A stretch of 38,472 nucleotides of DNA from Paenibacillus koleovorans NBRC 103111 (lineage in GTDB: Bacteria; Bacillota; Bacilli; Paenibacillales; NBRC-103111), in assembly GCF_004000845.1 (NCBI RefSeq), contig NZ_BIMA01000065.1:1-38472 (forward strand), in the 5' to 3' direction. A model generated the notes under the pieces. The model did no database searches. It was not told the origin of the DNA and worked only from the letters and a program-made list of their open reading frames with translations. Shown piece by piece: positions 25,908 through 38,472 of this stretch. Each line of letters begins with the position of its first letter. Position 1 is the stretch's first letter. The translations under genes and the position numbers were made by a program.

Positions 25908-28653
25908 TGAGGAGGCTATTAGACCATGAAAGCTAGTCGCACCCCGTGCGGGTGCGTGGATTGAAATATAGTCTCTGACACTCACGTGAGTTGCGCCGTT
26001 TGTCGCACCCCGTGCGGGTGCGTGGATTGAAATTCTTTGGGGTCACATTTACTGCTGGAAGGCTTAAAGGTCGCACCCCGTGCGGGTGCGTGGATTGAAA
26101 TTTTTAGGTATCGTAAATTCATTATATCCTCCCAGGTCGCACCCCGTGCGGGTGCGTGGATTGAAATAATCATTTTTTCATGGCCCCACTCAACTGATAT
26201 AGTCGCACCCCGTGCGGGTGCGTGGATTGAAATTTGTCAAGTCTTTTTTATACACATAAATATTTAGTCGCACCCCGTGCGGGTGCGTGGATTGAAATAT
26301 CTTTTTAAACTCTCCCTTTAAAATCTGCCTTAGTCGCACCCCGTGCGGGTGCGTGGATTGAAATTAGCACACGAAAAACTAGAATTCCTACAGCAGTTGT
26401 CGCACCCCGTGCGGGTGCGTGGATTGAAATTCTCCGAGGGCGGAGAATTCCCTTCGCTTGTTATGGTCGCACCCCGTGCGGGTGCGTGGATTGAAATCCT
26501 TCGCTTGTTATGTCGCTGGCTGAGTTGATTAGTCGCACCCCGTGCGGGTGCGTGGATTGAAATAATGCACTAACCCCTTTTCGAATTGGAAGTAGCGGTC
26601 GCACCCCGTGCGGGTGCGTGGATTGAAATACACCGTTAACTTCGGTGTGAGCAAGGAAATGACAAAGTCGCACCCCGTGCGGGTGCGTGGATTGAAATAT
26701 ATCAATCCGGACGGGACGCAGTACGTGGTTGCGTCGCACCCCGTGCGGGTGCGTGGATTGAAATCGGATTTTTGTTCAGCTCGATCAGCTTGATCCGGTC
26801 GCACCCCGTGCGGGTGCGTGGATTGAAATATGACATCGTAAGTATTAGCAGCAACATCCGTCCAGTCGCACCCCGTGCGGGTGCGTGGATTGAAATAGAT
26901 CAGCGGCGTCGATTGTAACCATCGTTTACGTGTCGCACCCCGTGCGGGTGCGTGGATTGAAATCTTCTGCATATCCTTCACGCCCTGAAGCAAGTGAGTC
27001 GCACCCCGTGCGGGTGCGTGGATTGAAATATACCATCCCTGGAGCTCCGAAAAGACAGTGCTCGTCGCACCCCGTGCGGGTGCGTGGATTGAAATTCCTT
27101 TTCGCCCTTTGTCTTTGGCTCCGTAGTGGTCGCACCCCGTGCGGGTGCGTGGATTGAAATCTGGCAGGAGACGGTATAGCAAGGCTGCAGGAAGTCGTCG
27201 CACCCCGTGCGGGTGCGTGGATTGAAATTCTTTATAACGGCAAGGCGTCAATCGCATTTGCCGTCGCACCCCGTGCGGGTGCGTGGATTGAAATTCTTAA
27301 ATATTTAGCGAGTTTATCAAAAGCGTTTTGTCGCACCCCGTGCGGGTGCGTGGATTGAAATATTTCAGCAGCGCTCAAACCGGCAGCAGCGGATTGGTCG
27401 CACCCCGTGCGGGTGCGTGGATTGAAATAATACTAGGGGGCTTACCCCTATGGTAATCAATGGTCGCACCCCGTGCGGGTGCGTGGATTGAAATCGGTAC
27501 CTGTGAACGCTCCTGCTCCAATCCCGGTGTCGCACCCCGTGCGGGTGCGTGGATTGAAATTTATTAGGGTCGATTCTCCACCAATAGCCAGCCTGTCGCA
27601 CCCCGTGCGGGTGCGTGGATTGAAATAGCTTTTCGTCGTAGGCAATATATTCGGGTGGAGTCGCACCCCGTGCGGGTGCGTGGATTGAAATAATAATGGA
27701 GCTGGCTGCGATCCCCCCGGCGGCGGTCGCACCCCGTGCGGGTGCGTGGATTGAAATGCCCATGGTTACGAACCAATAACGGACGAGATAAGTCGCACCC
27801 CGTGCGGGTGCGTGGATTGAAATAACGTCACCACATCTGGATTTGCTCCACTACCAAGTCGCACCCCGTGCGGGTGCGTGGATTGAAATTATCACCGGAA
27901 CCAGTCCGATGAATGGATCGACAGTCGCACCCCGTGCGGGTGCGTGGATTGAAATCTGACCTGTATCGCACGAAAGCGAGTGATTGTGAGTCGCACCCCG
28001 TGCGGGTGCGTGGATTGAAATATCCTTTAATCCTATTGATATTGTTGATAGTGCTGGTCGCACCCCGTGCGGGTGCGTGGATTGAAATAATATGAAACAT
28101 TGTATTACAGCATTTTGGAATGTCGCACCCCGTGCGGGTGCGTGGATTGAAATAAATAGGGAGTGATGGCCGTGGAAGAGAAAAAGAGTCGCACCCCGTG
28201 CGGGTGCGTGGATTGAAATTTGTCAGTATCCGTTATAACAAAGACACTGACGAAGTCGCACCCCGTGCGGGTGCGTGGATTGAAATCACCTCACCGGGCT
28301 GTCCGCCTTCTAACGGAATAAGCGTCGCACCCCGTGCGGGTGCGTGGATTGAAATACATCTTCAATCTCGTACAGTTTACGCGATGTTGTCGCACCCCGT
28401 GCGGGTGCGTGGATTGAAATCGAGCAATTCAGCAATCACGACATCGCGCTCCTGGTCGCACCCCGTGCGGGTGCGTGGATTGAAATGGTCAGCATGGCGA
28501 TTTGATAAGCCGTCACGATGGCGTCGCACCCCGTGCGGGTGCGTGGATTGAAATCAACAACGTGACGTACTCTTGGCAGATTACGTCCGTCGCACCCCGT
28601 GCGGGTGCGTGGATTGAAATCCCTGCTCCGGTGAGCGCGTCGGAGTGGAATGA

Positions 28654-28758
<105 letters not shown>

Positions 28759-31700
28759 TGAGCTTGGATAGGTGGAAAGCAAATCAGGTCGCACCCCGTG
28801 CGGGTGCGTGGATTGAAATAACCGATACCCTTGTTCGCGGCGCGACAACACGCGCGTCGCACCCCGTGCGGGTGCGTGGATTGAAATGTTGCAGCTGTTT
28901 TTGGATTTGTTCATAAGATTGAGTCGCACCCCGTGCGGGTGCGTGGATTGAAATTCGCGAACAACCGCTAATCCTGATGATTTCGACCGCGTCGCACCCC
29001 GTGCGGGTGCGTGGATTGAAATCATACCTCACTGCCGTCATCGAACACATGACTGGTCGCACCCCGTGCGGGTGCGTGGATTGAAATAAACTGACGATGC
29101 AGAAGTAGCGAAGTTCTTCCTGGTCGCACCCCGTGCGGGTGCGTGGATTGAAATTCCGCAGCCTCATAAGCTGCGACATCCTCGTCCGTCGCACCCCGTG
29201 CGGGTGCGTGGATTGAAATGGCTCGACCCAGTGCTCGTACAGGCGGCTATCGGTCGCACCCCGTGCGGGTGCGTGGATTGAAATGCCATATACCACTTGT
29301 CCGGCTCGTCATCGAAGAGTCGCACCCCGTGCGGGTGCGTGGATTGAAATTCCGGATTCAATCCTCTTAATCTCCGGCACCGGCGTCGCACCCCGTGCGG
29401 GTGCGTGGATTGAAATGAATTGACGTCGAAACGTTTTCCAGCGTCGACCTGGTCGCACCCCGTGCGGGTGCGTGGATTGAAATCGGTTTGCCTGGCCGAT
29501 CATCAAGAGGGACATCGAGGTCGCACCCCGTGCGGGTGCGTGGATTGAAATATCTGTCATTACTGCATAATGGAACATGTCTAAAGTCGCACCCCGTGCG
29601 GGTGCGTGGATTGAAATCTCCGGTTGGACAATACGAACCCTGTTGCCGAGGTCGCACCCCGTGCGGGTGCGTGGATTGAAATACCATTTTATTACAAGAA
29701 CACATGAAAACTGTGGTCGCACCCCGTGCGGGTGCGTGGATTGAAATAGCACATCCAGTCGAACGTCGATCATTACGTCGTCGCACCCCGTGCGGGTGCG
29801 TGGATTGAAATCCTCGAGCGTAATCACGAACTGGTTTACGGCCGTGTCGCACCCCGTGCGGGTGCGTGGATTGAAATTCCAATCCAAGTCTGCCTTTCTG
29901 AGTTCGTTATCGTCGCACCCCGTGCGGGTGCGTGGATTGAAATGATCAGATTTGGAGCTTGGAGGAGGACCAGCAGGCGTCGCACCCCGTGCGGGTGCGT
30001 GGATTGAAATAGGAATCCAGCCATTGATGTGATCCCGTTGATTAAGTCGCACCCCGTGCGGGTGCGTGGATTGAAATTCCATCCCCCCAAGAGTGGATCT
30101 CATTACTCAAGCGTCGCACCCCGTGCGGGTGCGTGGATTGAAATAACACTGGGAAGCGCAACTGAGAAACAAAATTCAAGTCGCACCCCGTGCGGGTGCG
30201 TGGATTGAAATTAAAAACCAAAGGAGCAATCACACCATGGCAAACGTCGCACCCCGTGCGGGTGCGTGGATTGAAATCCGGTTGCGTCGTCGACCGTATG
30301 CGCCTTAGCGTGTCGCACCCCGTGCGGGTGCGTGGATTGAAATCCTACCCCGTCACCGGATACAATCGCGCCTTCGGTCGCACCCCGTGCGGGTGCGTGG
30401 ATTGAAATCTTGCCGCCTTTGCCCGTAACCTTCGCGAGGCGGTCGCACCCCGTGCGGGTGCGTGGATTGAAATCCTTCTCATCCCTGCCGGGTTCGTATT
30501 TAAAACGTCGCACCCCGTGCGGGTGCGTGGATTGAAATATCCATCATTTTCGATAACTCCGCCCGTGAACGCGTCGCACCCCGTGCGGGTGCGTGGATTG
30601 AAATATGGCCGCGAAGGCGCGCAGCTCCGACGCCGTGGTCGCACCCCGTGCGGGTGCGTGGATTGAAATACCACATCGATGGCACAAGAGCAGCAGCGAA
30701 CGCGGGTCGCACCCCGTGCGGGTGCGTGGATTGAAATCCGGTTTGATCAAAGCCGGGGTCGAGTATATCAAAGTCGCACCCCGTGCGGGTGCGTGGATTG
30801 AAATAGGCTAGAATTGAGCTTGTTGTATTCGGTCTCGGTCGCACCCCGTGCGGGTGCGTGGATTGAAATACAGTAGGCCAAACGACGAGATGAGCCCCTT
30901 TAACTGTCGCACCCCGTGCGGGTGCGTGGATTGAAATAAAAAGCTTCCGCTTGTCGATATACTCCCGCGTCGTCGCACCCCGTGCGGGTGCGTGGATTGA
31001 AATCAACTGCCGCCCTTAGTCTTATAGAGTTCCCGCGTCGCACCCCGTGCGGGTGCGTGGATTGAAATGCCAGGATTCCAGGACGATAACGGGTTCGGTA
31101 GCGTCGCACCCCGTGCGGGTGCGTGGATTGAAATCTCAGCTCGTCCGCAATGGTGCGGAGTACTTCCGCGTCGCACCCCGTGCGGGTGCGTGGATTGAAA
31201 TATAATGGCCGCGCGACTAAGCGAAAACGAATTGAGTCGCACCCCGTGCGGGTGCGTGGATTGAAATACGTACATGACGAGGTTGTGTCTGATGCGCCGT
31301 GTCGCACCCCGTGCGGGTGCGTGGATTGAAATGGCTCGACCCAGTGCTCGTACAGGCGGCTATCGGTCGCACCCCGTGCGGGTGCGTGGATTGAAATTTA
31401 CCGGTTGCATCTTTTTTGATTGTTTTTGTGGTCGCACCCCGTGCGGGTGCGTGGATTGAAATCCTTGTCGGTTGGGCCGAAGTAGATACTCGCCGTGTCG
31501 CACCCCGTGCGGGTGCGTGGATTGAAATATCAAGGCGACGGAGGGCGTAGGCATCACGGATATGTCGCACCCCGTGCGGGTGCGTGGATTGAAATGTTTC
31601 GTACAAGCATTGCGCCGATGATCATACGTTGGTCGCACCCCGTGCGGGTGCGTGGATTGAAATATCAAGTGATTTGAATTTATGAACTAGTTGTTGTTGT

Positions 31701-31933
31701 CGCACCCCGTGCGGGTGCGTGGATTGAAATCATTGAGAGAATGGGTCCTCATTCGGAATGCGATACTGGTCGCACCCCGTGCGGGTGCGTGGATTGAAAT
31801 GCTAGGGTATGCTGCTGACGGCGTGACGATTGCATGTCGCACCCCGTGCGGGTGCGTGGATTGAAATATGAAAATCCCCATATATCGGGGCAGGAAAATC
31901 AGTCGCACCCCGTGCGGGTGCGTGGATTGAAAT

Positions 31934-31967
31934 TCATAAGTCGCTCAAACGAGCGTTGGATCGAAAT
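31934..31967 (+). repeat. Spacer resembling a type I-C CRISPR repeat
   Basis: This 34-bp spacer ends flush with TTGGATCGAAAT, against GTGGATTGAAAT in the repeat, and contains GTCGC 28 bases from its end, as a repeat would. CGCTC and GAGCG between form a hairpin. If it were a decayed repeat the spacers on its two sides would be 6 and 0 bases long, so it was acquired as a spacer. Confidence 0.6.
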
Positions 31968-33526
31968 GTCGCACCCCGTGCGGGTGCGTGGATTGAAATA
32001 AACGATCTTGAGCAAGCTGGCCGCGATCGAAGGTCGCACCCCGTGCGGGTGCGTGGATTGAAATATTTTTCGCGTCGACCAACTGACTGCCCAGCTCCTG
32101 TCGCACCCCGTGCGGGTGCGTGGATTGAAATTCTTCCCACGTGTCCGCCCGGACCATAAATCCGGTCGCACCCCGTGCGGGTGCGTGGATTGAAATTGAA
32201 ATTCGACCATCAGCGTCGTTTATAAGTGCGTCGCACCCCGTGCGGGTGCGTGGATTGAAATCATCTCGTAATGCCGGATCTCTCGTTTACTCACGTCGCA
32301 CCCCGTGCGGGTGCGTGGATTGAAATTCGCCATTTATTATCAATCCGGCCGACGCGCAGGTCGCACCCCGTGCGGGTGCGTGGATTGAAATCAGGCATCG
32401 TACATGTTTTGCAGTGATATAAGCGGTCGCACCCCGTGCGGGTGCGTGGATTGAAATCCGACGGTAAGTGCGTTGTTAAATATCGGGGCTAGTCGCACCC
32501 CGTGCGGGTGCGTGGATTGAAATTCCGGGTTGATCTGGACGGCGCGGAAGTACTCTGGTCGCACCCCGTGCGGGTGCGTGGATTGAAATATCCGGTGTGC
32601 ATCATTGACCCGGATCTCAAATTGTCGCACCCCGTGCGGGTGCGTGGATTGAAATAAAACTGAATGCCCCGCTTGGGAACGCGCCGTTTGTCGCACCCCG
32701 TGCGGGTGCGTGGATTGAAATGCGGTACAAAATACGCGCATTCAAAGGGCTAATGAAGTCGCACCCCGTGCGGGTGCGTGGATTGAAATCTCTCATAGGA
32801 GTTATTTGCGCAGGCGACGGAGTCGCACCCCGTGCGGGTGCGTGGATTGAAATATTTACCGGCTTGAGGGGGAGGCGATGGTCGAGCGTCGCACCCCGTG
32901 CGGGTGCGTGGATTGAAATTGGACGTATGAGCGAAACGAACGTTTGAGCTGTGTCGCACCCCGTGCGGGTGCGTGGATTGAAATCTTAGTGCTCGCGTCA
33001 GCTTGACGTACTGTTCGCGTCGCACCCCGTGCGGGTGCGTGGATTGAAATATACGTACCTATCGGGATTAAACGTGATTACCAGTCGCACCCCGTGCGGG
33101 TGCGTGGATTGAAATTATGAAAATGACCCATGTAAGAAACAACAGCCTGGTCGCACCCCGTGCGGGTGCGTGGATTGAAATCGTGTTTCCAATCATATCT
33201 AATATGTTCCCGTTGTCGCACCCCGTGCGGGTGCGTGGATTGAAATTTGTGGTGGTGGGCGATGGATTACGCCCAGGATGGGGGTCGCACCCCGTGCGGG
33301 TGCGTGGATTGAAATACAACAAAGAATCTATCGGGTGTATCCGTGGGTAGTCGCACCCCGTGCGGGTGCGTGGATTGAAATATCGGTCAGTAGCCAGGAA
33401 AAAATGAGCGAGCTGGTCGCACCCCGTGCGGGTGCGTGGATTGAAATCGACAGCGGATGCTGGATAAACGGTTTGAGATCGTCGCACCCCGTGCGGGTGC
33501 GTGGATTGAAATCAAGAAGGGGGTGA

Positions 33527-33677
<151 letters not shown>

Positions 33678-34039
33678 AGTCGCACCCCGTGCGGGTGCGT
33701 GGATTGAAATTTGTCTGAGACCTTTAAAATGTCTTGCTTTCTGAAGTCGCACCCCGTGCGGGTGCGTGGATTGAAATTCAGCAATCACTAAAAGCCGGCG
33801 GGCGAACGCGGGTCGCACCCCGTGCGGGTGCGTGGATTGAAATCCGATATCGACTTACAAACTAGTAACTAAATGAAGTCGCACCCCGTGCGGGTGCGTG
33901 GATTGAAATGAGCCAATATCGAGGGGATCAAGCGTGATCTCCCAGTCGCACCCCGTGCGGGTGCGTGGATTGAAATTTTGTACCGTCCACATAAACGTTG
34001 TAGCCAGCCAGTCGCACCCCGTGCGGGTGCGTGGATTGA

Positions 34040-34195
<156 letters not shown>

Positions 34196-35672
34196 TGACG
34201 GTATTTACGGTCGCACCCCGTGCGGGTGCGTGGATTGAAATAACAGAAGAACGTCCAGGAGCTGGACTTCTTGCGGTCGCACCCCGTGCGGGTGCGTGGA
34301 TTGAAATTGTTGCGGCGGAGCTGCTTGCTCCCAGCCTGCCGGCGGGTCGCACCCCGTGCGGGTGCGTGGATTGAAATATTCTTCGTGTCCTTGGACAAGG
34401 GCCGCAGCCACCGTCGCACCCCGTGCGGGTGCGTGGATTGAAATCAGGTATCAGCATCCGACACGTCCGGGAATGAATGTCGCACCCCGTGCGGGTGCGT
34501 GGATTGAAATACCTACGCGATCAGCGTACCGGTCATCACGGTTTGGTCGCACCCCGTGCGGGTGCGTGGATTGAAATCTGTCTACCCTGTTCGGGGCGTT
34601 GTTCAATGGGCTGTCGCACCCCGTGCGGGTGCGTGGATTGAAATGCGGTGATGAGGACGACGTACCCCATTTGTTTAGGTCGCACCCCGTGCGGGTGCGT
34701 GGATTGAAATTCCATGGCTTGCAGGACGTGTGATTTTATATCCTCGTCGCACCCCGTGCGGGTGCGTGGATTGAAATGTGGGAAGGGCGACAAGGAGCGA
34801 GAGGTCTACTTGTCGCACCCCGTGCGGGTGCGTGGATTGAAATGATCGTGTATGTGCTCACGTGACCGCCCCTTTGATCGTCGCACCCCGTGCGGGTGCG
34901 TGGATTGAAATTTTCGTATTACCAAGAACTTTGGAGAGTTTGAGAGCGTCGCACCCCGTGCGGGTGCGTGGATTGAAATATCTTGAACATGCTCATCGCG
35001 GGTCGGCCACCTCGTCGCACCCCGTGCGGGTGCGTGGATTGAAATATAGTTCCACTGTCAGTTATTGAGGATAAAGTAGGTCGCACCCCGTGCGGGTGCG
35101 TGGATTGAAATAAAAAAATTGCTAATATCAATGTTATCGGCTTTGTCGCACCCCGTGCGGGTGCGTGGATTGAAATGTTGAAAAATGTTTGTTCTTTGTA
35201 CCAAGTTTCCGTCGCACCCCGTGCGGGTGCGTGGATTGAAATGAGAAAAACGAATTATATCTTCGAAAACGCCTGGTCGCACCCCGTGCGGGTGCGTGGA
35301 TTGAAATGACGCAAGAGGTAATCAAGCCCCGGCGTTTATCTCCGGTCGCACCCCGTGCGGGTGCGTGGATTGAAATTCTGACAAACTCCTTGGAGGCTCT
35401 CGTTTGGGTAGGTCGCACCCCGTGCGGGTGCGTGGATTGAAATACCGACGGAGTATACTTCTCCGGGTTTAGTAACGGTCGCACCCCGTGCGGGTGCGTG
35501 GATTGAAATGGTCAACACTAAAACCGAAAATATAAATTTATTGTCGCACCCCGTGCGGGTGCGTGGATTGAAATGACTACAAGCACGGCAAGGGCGTCCC
35601 TGTCGAGGCGTCGCACCCCGTGCGGGTGCGTGGATTGAAATCCCGAAGGCGGTTCCTACCAGGACGTGCTGA

Positions 35673-35786
<114 letters not shown>

Positions 35787-38472
35787 TAATCCCCGGCCTG
35801 ATGCGAATGTCGCACCCCGTGCGGGTGCGTGGATTGAAATTTGCGTGAAACTTTGGCGGCGGCCTCTTTCCGGGGTCGCACCCCGTGCGGGTGCGTGGAT
35901 TGAAATATTCCGTTGTCAGCCATAATGCCGGTCGCCGCAGCGTCGCACCCCGTGCGGGTGCGTGGATTGAAATCGAAAACATGAGGAACCTCGATCCACG
36001 GAAACGACCGTCGCACCCCGTGCGGGTGCGTGGATTGAAATTATGCTCTTGATTTCGTTCTCGAACAATTCAAACGGTCGCACCCCGTGCGGGTGCGTGG
36101 ATTGAAATTAAACTACAATCCCTAGAGTATCAATACATTACAAGTCGCACCCCGTGCGGGTGCGTGGATTGAAATCAAGGTTACCGAGGATAGGGTTAGA
36201 TTGGGCGAGCGTCGCACCCCGTGCGGGTGCGTGGATTGAAATTATACACTTCTCGCAGATATTTTCATTTTTGCTAGTCGCACCCCGTGCGGGTGCGTGG
36301 ATTGAAATATATCGTCCCGTTGGAACTCTGTATACGTCAAGTCGCACCCCGTGCGGGTGCGTGGATTGAAATTTTGAAATCTAAGTAGTGTCCCAACTCA
36401 TGGTATGGTCGCACCCCGTGCGGGTGCGTGGATTGAAATAGTACGAAGGCGGAGGAGTTTTTGACGATTTGCAGTCGCACCCCGTGCGGGTGCGTGGATT
36501 GAAATGAGACTATCTGCTGAATGCCGAATCGGCTCACCGGTCGCACCCCGTGCGGGTGCGTGGATTGAAATTCCGTTTGGTGATCCGGGTCAACAATGTC
36601 GGAGGTCGCACCCCGTGCGGGTGCGTGGATTGAAATCTTCGACCTTGACCCATGCTCGCCGGGACCCCGCGTCGCACCCCGTGCGGGTGCGTGGATTGAA
36701 ATCCACATGGTCGCTTCGGTTTACTTGGCATAGGCGCGTCGCACCCCGTGCGGGTGCGTGGATTGAAATCTCTGTGATCTTTTTGCTATTTACAAACATA
36801 CGTGTCGCACCCCGTGCGGGTGCGTGGATTGAAATCGGATCCTCAGGTACTTGCGCAGCCAGATCGAGCATGTCGCACCCCGTGCGGGTGCGTGGATTGA
36901 AATACGCTAGCGGCGATTTTCGAGCTAAGAGCTGCGGTCGCACCCCGTGCGGGTGCGTGGATTGAAATTCTCCGTCGTCGTGCTGATCATCTTCTCACCT
37001 AACCTGTCGCACCCCGTGCGGGTGCGTGGATTGAAATCTTCTGGTCGACCCGCGTCCCGATCTTACCAAGGGTCGCACCCCGTGCGGGTGCGTGGATTGA
37101 AATGTTACAGCTCCAATTGAAAAAGCTGCACCTAATGGTCGCACCCCGTGCGGGTGCGTGGATTGAAATCCTTTCAGCCCCGGGCTGCTGATAAGGATCA
37201 GATACGGGTCGCACCCCGTGCGGGTGCGTGGATTGAAATGTTTCAATGAGGTAACCGTGTTGTGGGAATACAACGTCGCACCCCGTGCGGGTGCGTGGAT
37301 TGAAATTCGACAGTATGCCGATTTGGACGCTGCTTTCGCTGTCGCACCCCGTGCGGGTGCGTGGATTGAAATTCGATAGAGAGACCGAAAGACTAGCACA
37401 TCTCTCGTCGCACCCCGTGCGGGTGCGTGGATTGAAATTTTCTAAATCAGCTAGTAGAAATGCCCTGCAAATCGTCGCACCCCGTGCGGGTGCGTGGATT
37501 GAAATTCCTTAAGCGTCCGTTCCGCTTGACCTACATGCGGTCGCACCCCGTGCGGGTGCGTGGATTGAAATTGGTGAAGCTGATTGGATTTATAGTATCC
37601 ATACCGGTCGCACCCCGTGCGGGTGCGTGGATTGAAATATCCAACTGATCATAATACTCTTCTAGCAATTGAGTCGCACCCCGTGCGGGTGCGTGGATTG
37701 AAATAATGGCGGCAACCTAAAATATTGATTGTTGATGAGTCGCACCCCGTGCGGGTGCGTGGATTGAAATTTGGTGCGATGATAGTCATGCCTGTTATTG
37801 CGTGTCGCACCCCGTGCGGGTGCGTGGATTGAAATGCATAACCCTCAATAGCTGCTGCTATCTCATGCATTGTCGCACCCCGTGCGGGTGCGTGGATTGA
37901 AATTTCCTTCTCGCGTTCTTTGTTGCCGGTGCGATCAGCGTCGCACCCCGTGCGGGTGCGTGGATTGAAATTCCGCGTCCGGATTGTCCCAGCCGAAGTT
38001 TGCCTGTCGCACCCCGTGCGGGTGCGTGGATTGAAATGCCCCTCGCTCCGGTTGGACTCGTGTCAACTCCTCGTCGCACCCCGTGCGGGTGCGTGGATTG
38101 AAATCAATGAAATTTATGCTGCTCAGAGTGCTTGTAGTCGCACCCCGTGCGGGTGCGTGGATTGAAATGCCGGGCGCTATCTAAACACATGCGAGGACGT
38201 GATTGTCGCACCCCGTGCGGGTGCGTGGATTGAAATATTTGTTTTTGGTTACTTTTTTCTTTCTTGCGTGTCGCACCCCGTGCGGGTGCGTGGATTGAAA
38301 TTGTGGCCCTTACTTGGACGGCCGGAACGGATAATGGTCGCACCCCGTGCGGGTGCGTGGATTGAAATAAGGCATGGTTGATGCGCTTAATGGTGTGAAG
38401 GAGTCGCACCCCGTGCGGGTGCGTGGATTGAAATATTCCATCCCACTCCTTTTTGGTTTCGGTTACTATAAG

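Overview
The window looks like chromosome from a Paenibacillus-type member of the Bacillota. The evidence is protein style: LplB/YtcP-type sugar permeases, a lipoprotein substrate-binding protein, a secreted phosphatase ending in a copper-amine-oxidase-like stalk domain, a WYL regulator and strong AGGAGG ribosome sites. Genus is inference, because no rRNA gene is present.

Layout. Positions 1-5330 hold part of a carbohydrate-use locus: the 3' part of a glycosidase-like gene, two sugar ABC permeases and their binding lipoprotein, with two cre-like operators and a terminator. Positions 5658-10811 hold a secreted alkaline phosphatase followed by a tight lipoprotein / ABC ATPase / FtsX-like permease cluster ending in a terminator. 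Positions 10812-12250 are a relic zone. It holds an orphan degenerate CRISPR repeat, four copies of a 23-bp dispersed element, an 8-repeat minus-strand CRISPR array, its leader, and a 25-codon cas2 remnant. A TlpA-like thioredoxin (minus) and a WYL regulator (plus) follow.

Positions 14217-22190 carry a complete type I-C operon in canonical order: cas3, cas5c, cas8c (with a convincing internal start for the small subunit Cas11c), cas7c, cas4, cas1, cas2. Cas5c supplies the crRNA nuclease residues Y46, K116 and H117. Cas5c, Cas8c, Cas7c and Cas11c would form Cascade, Cas3 the nuclease-helicase, and Cas4-Cas1-Cas2 the adaptation complex.

A leader with two overlapping, mutually exclusive hairpins and a good promoter feeds a very large array. 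From 22362 to the window end I counted 243 apparently identical 32-bp repeats by eye, and the array does not visibly end. It records several informative events. Two pairs of overlapping spacers each reveal a 5'-TTC PAM. One protospacer was captured twice with different lengths, and one spacer is present twice. One spacer closely mimics a type I-C repeat (possibly a phage-borne mini-array or another CRISPR locus), and one is a near-consensus promoter. The small decayed array and the giant array share leader anchors in inverted orientation around the cas genes, pointing to an older second I-C locus that has mostly been lost.
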